In this document: piece by piece, positions 18,288 through 27,612 of the stretch
Layout: every line of letters starts with the position of its first letter
How positions within the stretch are numbered: the first letter of the stretch is position 1
Origin: Vibrio amylolyticus
GTDB lineage: Bacteria; Pseudomonadota; Gammaproteobacteria; Enterobacterales; Vibrionaceae
Assembly (NCBI RefSeq): GCF_023145695.1
Contig: NZ_JAJHVV010000011.1
Location: 62,001 to 126,000 of the forward strand
DNA length: 64,000 nucleotides
Reading direction: 5' to 3'
Notes under the pieces: model-generated
What the model was told of the DNA's origin: nothing
The model's database searches: none
Seen by the model: the letters and a program-made list of their open reading frames with translations, nothing else
Position numbers and translations under genes: made by a program

Positions 18288-18632
18288 GTGGTTGTAGAAA
18301 CCGATGGATATTTAGCCTTAATTGAACATTTAGCTTTTAACTTGGATATATTCACCTCAAGAGATGGTGATACCGGAGCAGAAAGCGTCGAAGATGTGGT
18401 TACCGATATGGTAGCAAGTAACATCATGGCGATTTTTGAGCAAAACCCTGAGTTACATTCAAGTGTGCGCTTCCAGCTATTAAAAGAAGCTGACTCAGTT
18501 GTTGAAGATTTGAGTGAGGTATTAGCCGGAGCTTGGAACCGAGCGGCGACTAACGATCAGATTACCTTTTTGGATGAATACATCGCGTTGGTAAAAAACC
18601 TATTTGATGTTGCTGTCGCTACTTACGACTAA
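18288..18632 (+). CDS. DUF3802 family protein
   Basis: 114-residue acidic, helical protein without signal or membrane segment, which I recognise as the Vibrio/Shewanella DUF3802 family. The start is GTG with CGGAG 9 bases upstream. No function is known to me. It is convergent with the NlpC-like gene, with 22 bases between the stops. Confidence 0.7.
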   Translation: MVVETDGYLALIEHLAFNLDIFTSRDGDTGAESVEDVVTDMVASNIMAIFEQNPELHSSVRFQLLKEADSVVEDLSEVLAGAWNRAATNDQITFLDEYIALVKNLFDVAVATYD

Positions 18633-18654
18633 CCCCTCTATCAAATATTTACCA

Positions 18655-19170
18655 TCAATTAAACGTAGGCGGGCTCTGTACTCGCCTAAAGTGCCAAAAT
18701 TTAGAAGCCCAATAAGGGTTATCTACTCTAGAAATAATTACTCCCCGTGACGTTGAAGCATGTAAAAATTGCTTGTTTCCAAGATAGACCCCAACGTGAC
18801 GGGTTGTTCTTGACGTCTTGAAAAATACTAAGTCTCCAGCCGCTGCGTCATTGTATTTCACTGAAGAGCCAATTTTACTTTGTTGTAAGGTGGTTCGAGG
18901 CAAGTTGACATTGAGCGCATCTCGGTAGGCAACTTGAACAAAAGCCGAACAATCGATGCCATTAAATGAAGTGCCGCCCAAACGATAAGGTACGCCCTCC
19001 CAACGATGATGAACTTTGAGAAATGATTGCTGTATCTTAAGATCGTGTTGACTAAGTGTAGTGGTACTCGTTTGATTTACTGGTTGTTTTGATGGCGTAG
19101 GCGAGCTGCTACAACCTGAAAAAAACAGGATTGAACTAATAAGTGCTACTTTTGATTGAAAGTTAACCAT
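18655..19170 (-). CDS. nlpC: NlpC/P60 lipoprotein, cell-wall endopeptidase
   Basis: 171 residues. The lipobox FSGC marks it as a lipoprotein. The NlpC/P60 domain shows catalytic cysteine in GIDCSAFVQ, histidine in RHVGVYLG and a following polar residue in FLHAST. Enzymes of this type (NlpC, MepS) cut peptide links in peptidoglycan. The length fits NlpC rather than the longer multi-domain forms. The ribosome site is weak (AAAAG). The gene is isolated. Confidence 0.85.
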   Translation of the reverse strand: MVNFQSKVALISSILFFSGCSSSPTPSKQPVNQTSTTTLSQHDLKIQQSFLKVHHRWEGVPYRLGGTSFNGIDCSAFVQVAYRDALNVNLPRTTLQQSKIGSSVKYNDAAAGDLVFFKTSRTTRHVGVYLGNKQFLHASTSRGVIISRVDNPYWASKFWHFRRVQSPPTFN

Positions 19171-19266
19171 ATGTCGCTTTTCTGAAATATTGTTGAAATT
19201 TAATTGTCATGATTACGTCCTAGGATCACCGACTAAGTATTGTTGCCAACGCAAGCCAGAAAGTCT

Positions 19267-21327
19267 ATGAATGCCAAAAGTAATCAACCATCGTCGATAT
19301 CCTTAGTACAAACCATTTCTGTCATATTTGTCACGATCTTAATGTTGATCGTGTTTCTATCACTCTCAAGTCTTAACAGCGTAAAACGAGTTGGAAATGA
19401 GTTTAGTGTTTTATCGGAAGAAGCGCTTCCATTAGCGTTTAATAATGCCAAGTTAACCCAAACAATTTTGGAACAGATAAAACAGCTAAGCTATGCCACA
19501 CAGGCTTTGTCTATAGAAGAGTTAAAAACTAAGCGCGCCACTATAATCGATTTGATAGACCAAGGTGCGTTGTTATTAACAGATGTTAGTCAGCTTTCTG
19601 CTAGATTTTCGACGGGTGAGATTGATACTCAACGGGCTCAAGGGGCAACTAACCGAGTTGATGAGGTGTTATCAGGTAAAGTGGAACATCTAAACGCACT
19701 ATCGTTAGAAGTACTTAAAACGCAGCTCGCCATATTAGAACAGCATGACCTTATTAATAAACAAGTAGGGTCATTTCGTTATGGTGTTGGGTCGCTGGGA
19801 CCAGAAATGAACCGAATTTCCTCTTTTCTAACAACGGATAACCCATTATCAGCCGATGCGGCTAACCGTATTATTACAAGCGCGAGTGGGTTAGAGGGTA
19901 CGTTTCTACTGCTAATGATGGAGTCTGATATCGAGAAAGCCGAAGATTATTTTCGTGAACTTCGTAACAGGCTTGCAGGGATCAATCTAGCGTATGATGA
20001 ATACCAAGAATGGCACCCAGACATTACTGAATTTTCAAGCCTAACAACCCCTTACGATATGATAAAAGAAGGCTTTAAAAACGATGGTATTTTAAGAAAC
20101 ATCATCGACAAGTTGGTACTGACAAACAATCAAAACGATCAAGTTGCACGCGTACTTACTCTAGCGAATGAAACCGTCCAAGAACTCGAATCAATATCTC
20201 AAACCTCAATGCAATTGATTGACCAACGAGAGCAATCCGTTAGCGACACCATCTCTTCTACCTTTTTTCGCCTAATTGCCATTGGTTCAGTGATCGCATT
20301 CATTGTTGTTGGTTTTGGGTTAGGTATTCGATCATGGGTTAATCGCAGTGTTAGCAATATTAAGCGTCATTTGAATTCGTTAACCGATCATGACTTTTCA
20401 GAACATGTACCAATGACAGGCCCTTTTGAGTTTCGCGAGGTAGCAAGGAAACTGAATCAGGTTATCGATTCGACGGGAGATTCGATATCAACGGTAACGA
20501 GAAACTGTGAAACCTTGTACCAAACTGCCGAGATAAGTTATGACGCCGCTGAGATCTCTAGTAAAAATTTGATTGAGCAAAATGAATCTTTAGCCAGCAT
20601 GGTAACAACGGTGACGGAGCTAGAAGCTTCAATCAAAGAAATTTCAACTATTACAACAGCTTCTTACGAAGACTCTCGTCATGCGACTACTCAATCAAGT
20701 TTAGGGATGGAAGCCGTTGAGCAAAACAGATTGCGCTTGAGTAAACTAGAGCAAACATTGGATCTTAACGAGTCTTCAATGGTTGAGTTGGACCATCGAG
20801 TTACGCAGATTAGAGAGATGGTTGAGGTTATTTCAAGTATCGCTGAAAACACCAATCTGCTCGCGTTGAATGCGGCTATAGAGGCGGCTAGAGCAGGTGA
20901 GCAGGGACGAGGGTTTGCCGTTGTTGCTGATGAAGTTAGACAATTGGCCAGTGGAACATCACAGCAAACTAAAAATATTCGGGTGAAGATGAATCAACTT
21001 ATTGCCGCTGCGGATAAATCAAAGCAAGCCGTTGAGGAGTCGCGTAAAGAGATGGCCTACGCGTTAGAGTCTAGTGATGAGGTTAAAACCACCTTCTTTG
21101 ATATTGAGCAGGCGGTAGGCCATATTCAAACACGCGTTGAACAGATCACTATTGCTACCGAAGAACAAGAACGCGCGACGAGCGATGTTAGCCAATCTAT
21201 TACGCATATCTCGGCTCAAGGTGAACAAACAAAACTACAGCTGCAATCGATGGTAGAAAGCTCAGAGCAGGTAGCGGAGATAGCGGGTCATCAACAGGCT
21301 ATGCTACACAAATATACTTTTAAATAA
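19267..21327 (+). CDS. methyl-accepting chemotaxis protein
   Basis: 686 residues: helix at about 13-35, a long helical periplasmic sensor of about 300 residues, second helix at about 333-354, a HAMP-like region, and a C-terminal signalling domain whose tip carries AENTNLLALNAAIEAARAGE. The large all-helical sensor suggests a double four-helix bundle, but the ligand is unknown. I chose the ATG at 19267; the frame also opens with a TTG nine codons earlier. Neither has a strong ribosome site. It is not near other chemotaxis genes. Confidence 0.88.
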   Translation: MNAKSNQPSSISLVQTISVIFVTILMLIVFLSLSSLNSVKRVGNEFSVLSEEALPLAFNNAKLTQTILEQIKQLSYATQALSIEELKTKRATIIDLIDQGALLLTDVSQLSARFSTGEIDTQRAQGATNRVDEVLSGKVEHLNALSLEVLKTQLAILEQHDLINKQVGSFRYGVGSLGPEMNRISSFLTTDNPLSADAANRIITSASGLEGTFLLLMMESDIEKAEDYFRELRNRLAGINLAYDEYQEWHPDITEFSSLTTPYDMIKEGFKNDGILRNIIDKLVLTNNQNDQVARVLTLANETVQELESISQTSMQLIDQREQSVSDTISSTFFRLIAIGSVIAFIVVGFGLGIRSWVNRSVSNIKRHLNSLTDHDFSEHVPMTGPFEFREVARKLNQVIDSTGDSISTVTRNCETLYQTAEISYDAAEISSKNLIEQNESLASMVTTVTELEASIKEISTITTASYEDSRHATTQSSLGMEAVEQNRLRLSKLEQTLDLNESSMVELDHRVTQIREMVEVISSIAENTNLLALNAAIEAARAGEQGRGFAVVADEVRQLASGTSQQTKNIRVKMNQLIAAADKSKQAVEESRKEMAYALESSDEVKTTFFDIEQAVGHIQTRVEQITIATEEQERATSDVSQSITHISAQGEQTKLQLQSMVESSEQVAEIAGHQQAMLHKYTFK

Positions 21328-21365
21328 TCGACGTTGTTTCATCGTTTTAATAACACGCCGATAAG

Positions 21366-21393
21366 ACTCAATCTTTTCGAAAAGGTTGAGTCA
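21366..21393. terminator. 28-base near-palindromic hairpin between convergent genes
   Basis: GACTCAATCTTTTC pairs with GAAAAGGTTGAGTC with one G-T wobble. It sits 38 bases past the chemoreceptor stop and covers the last codons of the desaturase-type gene. There is no strong T run on either side. Confidence 0.55.
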
Positions 21394-22156
21394 ACATTCT
21401 ATCTAGCCATTGCTCTCTAGAAGAGCGAAACTTTGGCAGTCCAATCGTCATCCCATCATGACCTTGCTTAGGTTGCTCGATATAGGTTCCGAAGATCTTA
21501 TCCCAGACCGAAAGGAAAAAGCCAAAGTTAGAATGGGTCTCTTTCACCATGATTGAGTGATGAACCCTGTGCATATCGGGTGTCACGATGAGCATTCTTA
21601 CTGCGGCATCAATCTTGGACGACAGCTTTCCATTACTGTGATTAAACATGGCGCTTACGTTAAGAAGCACTTCAAAAACAACAACGGCTATTGGGGGGAT
21701 CCCTAATGCAATAACTATCGAAACTTTTATCAACATCGAAAGAAGTATCTCAATAGGGTGAAAGCGTGACCCAGTTGTTAGGTCTATATCTTGATCCGCA
21801 TGGTGAACGCGATGCAGACGCCACAATATAGGAACCCTATGAAAAACAATATGCTGAATGTAAATGGCAAAATCTAGGAGTAAAACAGAAAAAACAATAG
21901 TGAGGACTGTTGGAGTGGAGAGATAGTGAAACAATCCAATGCCTTCATTCGTTGCATAAACCGCTGCTTGGTAAGCGACTATTGGAAGAAGTACTGATAC
22001 CAAAACGCTTCCGAGTGAAATGATCGCGATATTATTTAACCAACGAACACTCTTATTTTGCGTCAGTTTTTTTTTAGGTAATAACCATTCCCACGTTGCA
22101 CAAATTAAAAATGTACCGACAAAAAACAGTAAGCGGGTTAGCTCTGGATCGATCAT
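21368..22156 (-). CDS. sterol desaturase/fatty-acid hydroxylase family membrane protein
   Basis: 262 residues with four to five membrane helices and the histidine clusters of the di-iron hydroxylase superfamily: HRVPILWRLHRVHH, an H in MFNHSNGK, and HRVHHS. Such enzymes hydroxylate or desaturate lipids in the membrane. The substrate is not known, and bacterial members are often uncharacterised. It is convergent with the chemoreceptor and divergent from tapT. Confidence 0.82.
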   Translation of the reverse strand: MIDPELTRLLFFVGTFLICATWEWLLPKKKLTQNKSVRWLNNIAIISLGSVLVSVLLPIVAYQAAVYATNEGIGLFHYLSTPTVLTIVFSVLLLDFAIYIQHIVFHRVPILWRLHRVHHADQDIDLTTGSRFHPIEILLSMLIKVSIVIALGIPPIAVVVFEVLLNVSAMFNHSNGKLSSKIDAAVRMLIVTPDMHRVHHSIMVKETHSNFGFFLSVWDKIFGTYIEQPKQGHDGMTIGLPKFRSSREQWLDRMLTQPFRKD

Positions 22157-22253
22157 TCTTTAAATACCCTTAAGACGCTAGGCGACAGTATGCTTTGATT
22201 CTCTTTGTACTGTAAGTACAATACCGTCAAGTTTCTAGTACAAAATAGATATC

Positions 22254-23006
22254 ATGAGAATTCACGCTTTCCATCACCTATATAAACACCGCCAATCTCT
22301 GTCAACACGAGTGTTCAACGCAAGAGGAGCGAAAATATCCCGTTGTGAATATTGCCAAGTTGCTACCAAGCACTGCTTGTGCGGATACCAACCTGATATA
22401 GAAACGAATCTCGCCGCAATGTTGATTGTTTCTGAGAATGAGGTGTTTAAACCTAGCAATACCGGTAGGTTAATTGCTGACGTAGTCAAAGAAACAAGTG
22501 TGTACCAATGGAACCGTACAGAGCCAGAAGAAGCGATGCTAGCGAAATTAACCGATACTAACTATTACCCAATAATAGTGTTTCCAGAAGATTATGTAGA
22601 CGACAAAACCCGTCTAATCTCTGAAAGGGTAGAAGAGTCTAGCCAGCTAACCACTCTACTAGGTGGTAAGACACCGCTATTGGTTTTTATTGATGGAAGC
22701 TGGCGTGAAGCAAGAAAAATTTTCAGACGATCCGAGTATTTAAATTCACTGCCTGTTTTTTCAATCAAACCAGAATCGGTCTCTCAATACTTAATGAGAA
22801 AGTCAGATAACGAAGATCATTTATCAACCGCAGAGGTCGCTTCATTGGTGCTGGCTAAGATGGATGAACCCAAAGCGGCAAAGACACTAGAGATGTGGTT
22901 TGAAACATTTAGAGAAAGTTACCTGCTAACTAAGACGAGATTAAAGCCAGATCTGACAAAGCCTGCATTGAAACGTTTCCTAGCACGAGAAAATTTCGAG
23001 AAGTAA
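22254..23006 (+). CDS. tapT: DTW-domain tRNA-uridine aminocarboxypropyltransferase
   Basis: 250 residues of the DTW family. An N-terminal zinc-type cluster (RCEYCQVATKHCLC) is followed by the core signature LVFIDGSWREARK, the DxTW-like motif, with S for T here. E. coli TapT (YfiP) adds the acp group from S-adenosylmethionine to U47 of tRNA. The length and both motifs fit. The gene is single, ahead of nagK. Confidence 0.82.
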   Translation: MRIHAFHHLYKHRQSLSTRVFNARGAKISRCEYCQVATKHCLCGYQPDIETNLAAMLIVSENEVFKPSNTGRLIADVVKETSVYQWNRTEPEEAMLAKLTDTNYYPIIVFPEDYVDDKTRLISERVEESSQLTTLLGGKTPLLVFIDGSWREARKIFRRSEYLNSLPVFSIKPESVSQYLMRKSDNEDHLSTAEVASLVLAKMDEPKAAKTLEMWFETFRESYLLTKTRLKPDLTKPALKRFLARENFEK

Positions 23007-23166
23007 CTCTAATAAATGAATACAAGCAGGCTGAACAATGTACAGTTACATTGGTTGGCTAAATAAATAAGCCTTACATCACGGTTTGTAGGATGAGCTA
23101 TGTGGATAATAGCAAAAGTTTAATTTTTGGCGCCTCGTTTAGGTGCTATTTTAAGGAGAGAATTGC

Positions 23167-24075
23167 ATGTATTACGGCTTTGATGTGGGCGGCACTAAAA
23201 TTGAATTTGGTGCTTTTGATCAGCAGTTGAATAGAGTCGCGACGGAACGAGTACCTACACCGACAGACGATTATCCACTATTAGTCGAAACTATTACTTC
23301 ATTGGTAAAGAAATACGACCAACAATTCGAATGTGAAGGTAAGGTTGGATTGGGGCTTCCTGGTATGGAAGACGCTGATGATGGAACTGTACTAACCGTA
23401 AATGTTCCAGCTGCAAAAGGGAAACCATTGCGAGCGGATCTTGAAAAAAGCCTTGGTCGCAATGTTAAGATTGAAAACGATGCTAACTGTTTTGCTTTGT
23501 CTGAAGCATGGGATGACGAGCTAAAAAACGAGCCTAGTGTCATGGGACTTATTTTAGGGACTGGGTTTGGTGGTGGTCTAATTTACGACGGTAAAGCGTT
23601 TGGTGGAAGAAACAATGTCGCCGGTGAAATTGGCCATACTCGACTTCCTATTGATGCTTGGTTTCATCTAGGTGATAACGCACCGCTTCTTGGCTGTGGT
23701 TGTGGTAAAAAAGGGTGCTTGGATAGTTACCTATCAGGTCGAGGCTTTGAGTTACTCTATGATCACTATTACGGTGAAAAGAAAAAAGCAATTGAAATCA
23801 TTCAAGCAAATGCTGACGGGGAAGCTAAGGCTGTTGAGCACGTTGACCGTTTCATGGAATTATTGGCTATCTGTTTTGCAAACATCTTCAGCGCGAATGA
23901 CCCACATGTTGTGGCACTCGGTGGTGGTTTGTCAAACTTCGAACTCATCTATGAAGAGATGCCAAAGCGTATCCCTAAATATCTATTATCAGTAGCAAAA
24001 TGTCCGAAAATCATTAAAGCGAAGCACGGCGACTCAGGCGGTGTTCGTGGAGCTGCCTTCCTAAATATCAAATAG
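23167..24075 (+). CDS. nagK: N-acetylglucosamine kinase (ROK family)
   Basis: 302 residues. The phosphate-binding opening YGFDVGGTKIEFGA, the ATP and sugar stretch ILGTGFGGGLI, the catalytic region AGEIGHTRLP and the zinc-binding GCGCGKKGCLDSY define ROK kinases. High similarity to E. coli NagK indicates phosphorylation of GlcNAc recovered from cell wall or chitin. The ribosome site AAGGAGAG is 7 bases from the ATG. Confidence 0.92.
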   Translation: MYYGFDVGGTKIEFGAFDQQLNRVATERVPTPTDDYPLLVETITSLVKKYDQQFECEGKVGLGLPGMEDADDGTVLTVNVPAAKGKPLRADLEKSLGRNVKIENDANCFALSEAWDDELKNEPSVMGLILGTGFGGGLIYDGKAFGGRNNVAGEIGHTRLPIDAWFHLGDNAPLLGCGCGKKGCLDSYLSGRGFELLYDHYYGEKKKAIEIIQANADGEAKAVEHVDRFMELLAICFANIFSANDPHVVALGGGLSNFELIYEEMPKRIPKYLLSVAKCPKIIKAKHGDSGGVRGAAFLNIK

Positions 24076-24095
24076 TTAAGTACTATGCTCCAAAT

Positions 24096-24125
24096 AAAAT
24101 AGGCTTGCGATTGCAAGCCTATTTT
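24096..24125 (+). terminator. terminator between nagK and the DUF2960 gene
   Basis: Stem AAAATAGGCTTGC / GCAAGCCTATTTT with a 4-base loop and a following T run. It can serve both convergent genes. Confidence 0.9.
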
Positions 24126-24155
24126 TGTTTTTGGTATATCACCGATATTGCGTGA

Positions 24156-24419
24156 CTATTTCTTTTTGCCTACACCTAAGTTTTCTTTAGGTTTCAGTGT
24201 GATCTTACCAAAACCTAACTTTTGAAAGTGGTTGTCGCGGTAGTTACGCACTGATTTAGTGTCCGAGATTGCTTCTATCTGCTGTTCCATTTTTAGAAAC
24301 TCAGTCAGGTCAATGCCTTCAGCTTCAGCAACCGCCTCGTGAATATTGCGGTGCTTTTCATAAGAGAAAGTCAGTTCTTTATCTTCGCTTTTGTATGTAT
24401 AGATGATGGTGCGTGCCAT
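24156..24419 (-). CDS. DUF2960 family small protein
   Basis: 87-residue, soluble, highly charged protein ending in a lysine tail. I recognise it as the Vibrio-type DUF2960 family; function unknown. It is placed after the mobB-moeA gene on the same strand but separated from it by a terminator hairpin that ends 13 bases before the ATG. Confidence 0.7.
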   Translation of the reverse strand: MARTIIYTYKSEDKELTFSYEKHRNIHEAVAEAEGIDLTEFLKMEQQIEAISDTKSVRNYRDNHFQKLGFGKITLKPKENLGVGKKK

Positions 24420-24431
24420 AATAATGCTCTC

Positions 24432-24456
24432 AAAAAAGGTCTGCTATACAGACCTT
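24432..24456 (-). terminator. terminator of the tup-mob operon
   Basis: On the minus strand AAAGGTCTG / CAGACCTTT with loop TATAG is followed by a T run. It lies between the mobB-moeA stop and the DUF2960 ATG, close enough to the latter to affect its ribosome site. Confidence 0.8.
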
Positions 24457-24512
24457 TCTATTTATTCGACAATGAATGTTAAACATTCAAGTTTGGGTCA
24501 ATGTTAATTTAG

Positions 24513-26324
24513 CTAGATTCTGCCTTGTAGAGGTATAATTGTCACGCTTTCTCCTACTTTTACTGTATCAACAGCAGGAGAGACCTCGATCAAACAGTTT
24601 GCTTCACTCATAGAGCGTAAGATCCCAGAACCTTGTTTTCCTGTAGTTGCAACGACAAGCTGCCCAGACTGATTGACAGAATATACGCCACGGCTGAACT
24701 CGGTTCTACCAAGACGAGAACGTAACGGCTCCGAAGCTACGGCTGCAACTTTCAATGGTTTCCAATTTTCTTCCCCCTGCATTTTACGAATAGCAGGTTC
24801 AACAAAATTGATAAATGAAACCATAACTGCAACAGGATTCCCTGGAAGACCAAAGAATGGTTTGTTGCTTATGTTACCAAATGCAAGAGGGCGTCCAGGA
24901 CGCATATTAATACGCCAAAAATCAATATTGCCCAGCTTTTCAAGCGCGAGTTTAATATAGTCCGCATCACCAACAGAAACGCCGCCAGAGGTAAGGATCA
25001 AATCAGCTTGCTCTGCAGACTTTTCCAGAGCCCGAGTCATGAGTTGTTCGTCATCTTCTAAAATACCGAAATCGATCACTTCACAGCCCAATCGTTCTAG
25101 TAACCCCATCAAGACAAATCGGTTGGAATCGTAAATCGTATTTGCTTTTTGTTCGCTCCCAGGCGCTTGTACTTCATCACCTGTTGAGAAAATAGCGACT
25201 CGAACGGGTTTCTTTACGTCACAGTGGGCAAAACCTAACGATGCCAACATGCCCATTTCAGGAGACTCTATTCGCGTTCCTTTTTTAAATACAGCTTGGC
25301 CTTCAGCAAGGTCTTCACCGGCCTGACGAACATTCTGGTTTGCTTTAATCGTTGCCCCTTTAAAAGTGACCATGTCACCTGACTCGGAAGCTTGTTCTCT
25401 CATGACAACCGTATCGCCAAAACATGGAGTCGGTGCGCCAGTCATAATTTTAACCGCTTCACCTTTGTTAAGTGGCTTATCATACGAATAACCCGCAAGC
25501 ACTTCCGCGACAACGTTATACTCTGAGCGTGTTAAGTCATCACTTCGAATTGCAAAGCCATCCATTGCTGAATTGGTGTATTGCGGCACATGGATAGGTG
25601 AGGTGATGTCACGGGACAATACTCGACCGTAAGAGTGTTCAATAGGCGTGTTCTCTTCTAAATCAACCGCTGAGATTGAAGACAAAATCTTCTCTTGGCC
25701 TTGCTCAACAGAAAGAAAGGCAGGGGAGAGAATGTCACAACAAGAAGAGGCAGTTTTCAATGAGTCATTTGTGAGTTGCGCGGAAACACTGCTATTTGGA
25801 GATGAATTGAACTCACTGACATAATTTAGAATGAACTGACAAATACCATCCAAATCATTGATACTCATTTGAGGCAGTTGAGTATCCACTTGTGAATCAG
25901 CAGCAATCGCGATGATGTTTTCATCATGAGGGTACAACCAAGGTTTACTTAACTGTTCTCTGTGCAGTTCAACTTTTGGAAAGGCTATATTTTTACACCC
26001 TTCTACTAAGATGACATCAAGTTTACTGGAGTCAAACCTCGTGAGCAGGTAATCAAACTCAGCTTCACTCTCTGGCGTTTCAGTCATTAAAGCGTGGCGG
26101 TTTCTCGATGAGATTAACATCTGAGACGCGCCTGCTTTACGCAATCTATGGCTATCTTTACCTGGCTTGTCCACGTCAAAATCGTGATGCGCATGCTTAA
26201 GTACGCCCACTTTTAACCCAGCATTAACCAGTTTAGGAAGAAGTGCTTCAAGAAGCGTCGTTTTTCCTGTTCCCGAGTAGGCGGCAAACCCTAATAACGG
26301 TAAATGTGTCGAGGGCTTGTTCAT
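24513..26324 (-). CDS. MobB-MoeA fusion, molybdenum cofactor synthesis
   Basis: 603 residues joining two enzymes. Residues 1 to about 170 are MobB, a GTP-binding adaptor of guanine-dinucleotide cofactor synthesis (P-loop GFAAYSGTGKTTLL). From about 200 the protein is MoeA, the molybdenum (or tungsten) insertase, with IMTGAPTP, FSTGDEV, TSGGVSVGDADY and PFFGLPGNPVA. A polar linker with cysteines separates them. It overlaps mobA by 4 bases (start/stop) and is the last gene of the tupABC operon, so metal uptake and insertion are made together. Confidence 0.9.
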   Translation of the reverse strand: MNKPSTHLPLLGFAAYSGTGKTTLLEALLPKLVNAGLKVGVLKHAHHDFDVDKPGKDSHRLRKAGASQMLISSRNRHALMTETPESEAEFDYLLTRFDSSKLDVILVEGCKNIAFPKVELHREQLSKPWLYPHDENIIAIAADSQVDTQLPQMSINDLDGICQFILNYVSEFNSSPNSSVSAQLTNDSLKTASSCCDILSPAFLSVEQGQEKILSSISAVDLEENTPIEHSYGRVLSRDITSPIHVPQYTNSAMDGFAIRSDDLTRSEYNVVAEVLAGYSYDKPLNKGEAVKIMTGAPTPCFGDTVVMREQASESGDMVTFKGATIKANQNVRQAGEDLAEGQAVFKKGTRIESPEMGMLASLGFAHCDVKKPVRVAIFSTGDEVQAPGSEQKANTIYDSNRFVLMGLLERLGCEVIDFGILEDDEQLMTRALEKSAEQADLILTSGGVSVGDADYIKLALEKLGNIDFWRINMRPGRPLAFGNISNKPFFGLPGNPVAVMVSFINFVEPAIRKMQGEENWKPLKVAAVASEPLRSRLGRTEFSRGVYSVNQSGQLVVATTGKQGSGILRSMSEANCLIEVSPAVDTVKVGESVTIIPLQGRI

Positions 26325-26908
26325 AGCTGAAGGGCTCCAAATTGAGAAAGTTCTTCGGGTGTATTTAAGTTTAAAAAGCAGTTCGGCGAGTCACTAAAGT
26401 CAACATACTCGGTGTTGCACTCGTTATATAACAAAATGATTTTTCGGTCACCTCGCTGTAAAAAGGCTTCGAGCTTAGGAAGAATACGTGTATTCATAAG
26501 GGTGAATACAGGTTGTTTAAATACCCCATCATGGGCAACTAAGATATCAACATCGTCTGTAACTTTTTGGCTAAATCGAGCAACGAGATCACTATTAATA
26601 ATCGGGCTATCACAAGGAACGAATCCAACCCAATCGGTCTGTGAAAAACTGAGACCTGCATGAATGCCGCCTAGAGGCCCAGGGAAACCAGTAAATTGGT
26701 CGGCGATAACAGGTGCAATACGCTCGTATATTCCATGATTTCGGTTTGCGTTGATTGTGATATTACTTGTTTGAGACGTTAATCGATCAAATACGTATTG
26801 TATTAGGGGCTTGCCATCAAGGTGTATCAATCCTTTGTCTTGGCCTCCCATACGGGTCGCTTGTCCGCCCGCTAAAATAACCCAACTAGTTTGTTCGGGT
26901 ATTAACAT
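26321..26908 (-). CDS. mobA: MobA molybdenum cofactor guanylyltransferase
   Basis: 195 residues with the nucleotidyltransferase opening WVILAGGQATRMGGQDKGL and the metal site GFVPCDSPII. It attaches GMP to molybdopterin to give the MGD cofactor needed by formate dehydrogenase and other DMSO-reductase family enzymes. It overlaps tupC by 23 bases and mobB-moeA by 4. Confidence 0.93.
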   Translation of the reverse strand: MLIPEQTSWVILAGGQATRMGGQDKGLIHLDGKPLIQYVFDRLTSQTSNITINANRNHGIYERIAPVIADQFTGFPGPLGGIHAGLSFSQTDWVGFVPCDSPIINSDLVARFSQKVTDDVDILVAHDGVFKQPVFTLMNTRILPKLEAFLQRGDRKIILLYNECNTEYVDFSDSPNCFLNLNTPEELSQFGALQL

Positions 26909-27602
26909 AATGTTTCTCTTGTTCTATATCAGGGATAACCTGTAGGAGTGGCGACTCAACTAACGTTGAATCTTTAATCCACCACTGTTTTCGGCACAGT
27001 TGAGTGAGAGCATTAGCCTGGTGGCTGGTAATCACAAGACTTGAACCACGTTCGATCAAGTCTTTTGCCATAATGACCAAGCGTTGAATTGACTCTTGAT
27101 CAAGTGACGCACTTGGTTCATCCATTAAAAGAATCGACGGCTTTATTATCCAAGCTCTCGCCATGGCAACTCGCTGTTTTTCTCCGCCAGATAATACTGA
27201 AATATGTTCATCAGCTAAAGTCTCTAAGCCAACCATTCTTAAGGCTGTGATAACTTGCGCACGTTTTTCTATGTTTGACTGTTGTTGGAAGCGAATACCA
27301 TACGAGACATTCTGAAAAACCGTTCCGTCAAAAAGGTACGGGGTTTGATGTAAATAGATGACATCTTTGTGCCCAGTGCACAGAGATAAACGTTGTAGCC
27401 AATTTTTGTTAGGTGTGTTTATTTTGCCAGAACTTGGGTTCATTAGCCCCGCCAAAATCTTTAAAAGTGTCGTCTTCCCAACACCATTATCGCCCTTTAG
27501 ATAGATCGCGTCGTTCGGACCAATGGACAGTTCTGGAATATGGAAAAGAACACGCTCTTTGAAACGCATAGAGAGATGCTGCGTTGTTATTTTTATAGTC
27601 AT
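26886..27602 (-). CDS. tupC: tungstate ABC transporter ATPase
   Basis: 238 residues. Walker A GDNGVGKTT, signature LSGGEKQR, Walker B ILLMDEPSASLD and the switch histidine in VITSHQ are intact. I chose the ATG at 27602, with GAGG 5 bases upstream, over one 12 codons earlier. It powers the TupAB importer. It follows tupB by 10 bases. A molybdate-type ModC would carry an extra C-terminal regulatory domain, which is absent here, as in TupC. Confidence 0.87.
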   Translation of the reverse strand: MTIKITTQHLSMRFKERVLFHIPELSIGPNDAIYLKGDNGVGKTTLLKILAGLMNPSSGKINTPNKNWLQRLSLCTGHKDVIYLHQTPYLFDGTVFQNVSYGIRFQQQSNIEKRAQVITALRMVGLETLADEHISVLSGGEKQRVAMARAWIIKPSILLMDEPSASLDQESIQRLVIMAKDLIERGSSLVITSHQANALTQLCRKQWWIKDSTLVESPLLQVIPDIEQEKHYVNTRTN

Positions 27603-27612
27603 GCAACCTCGT

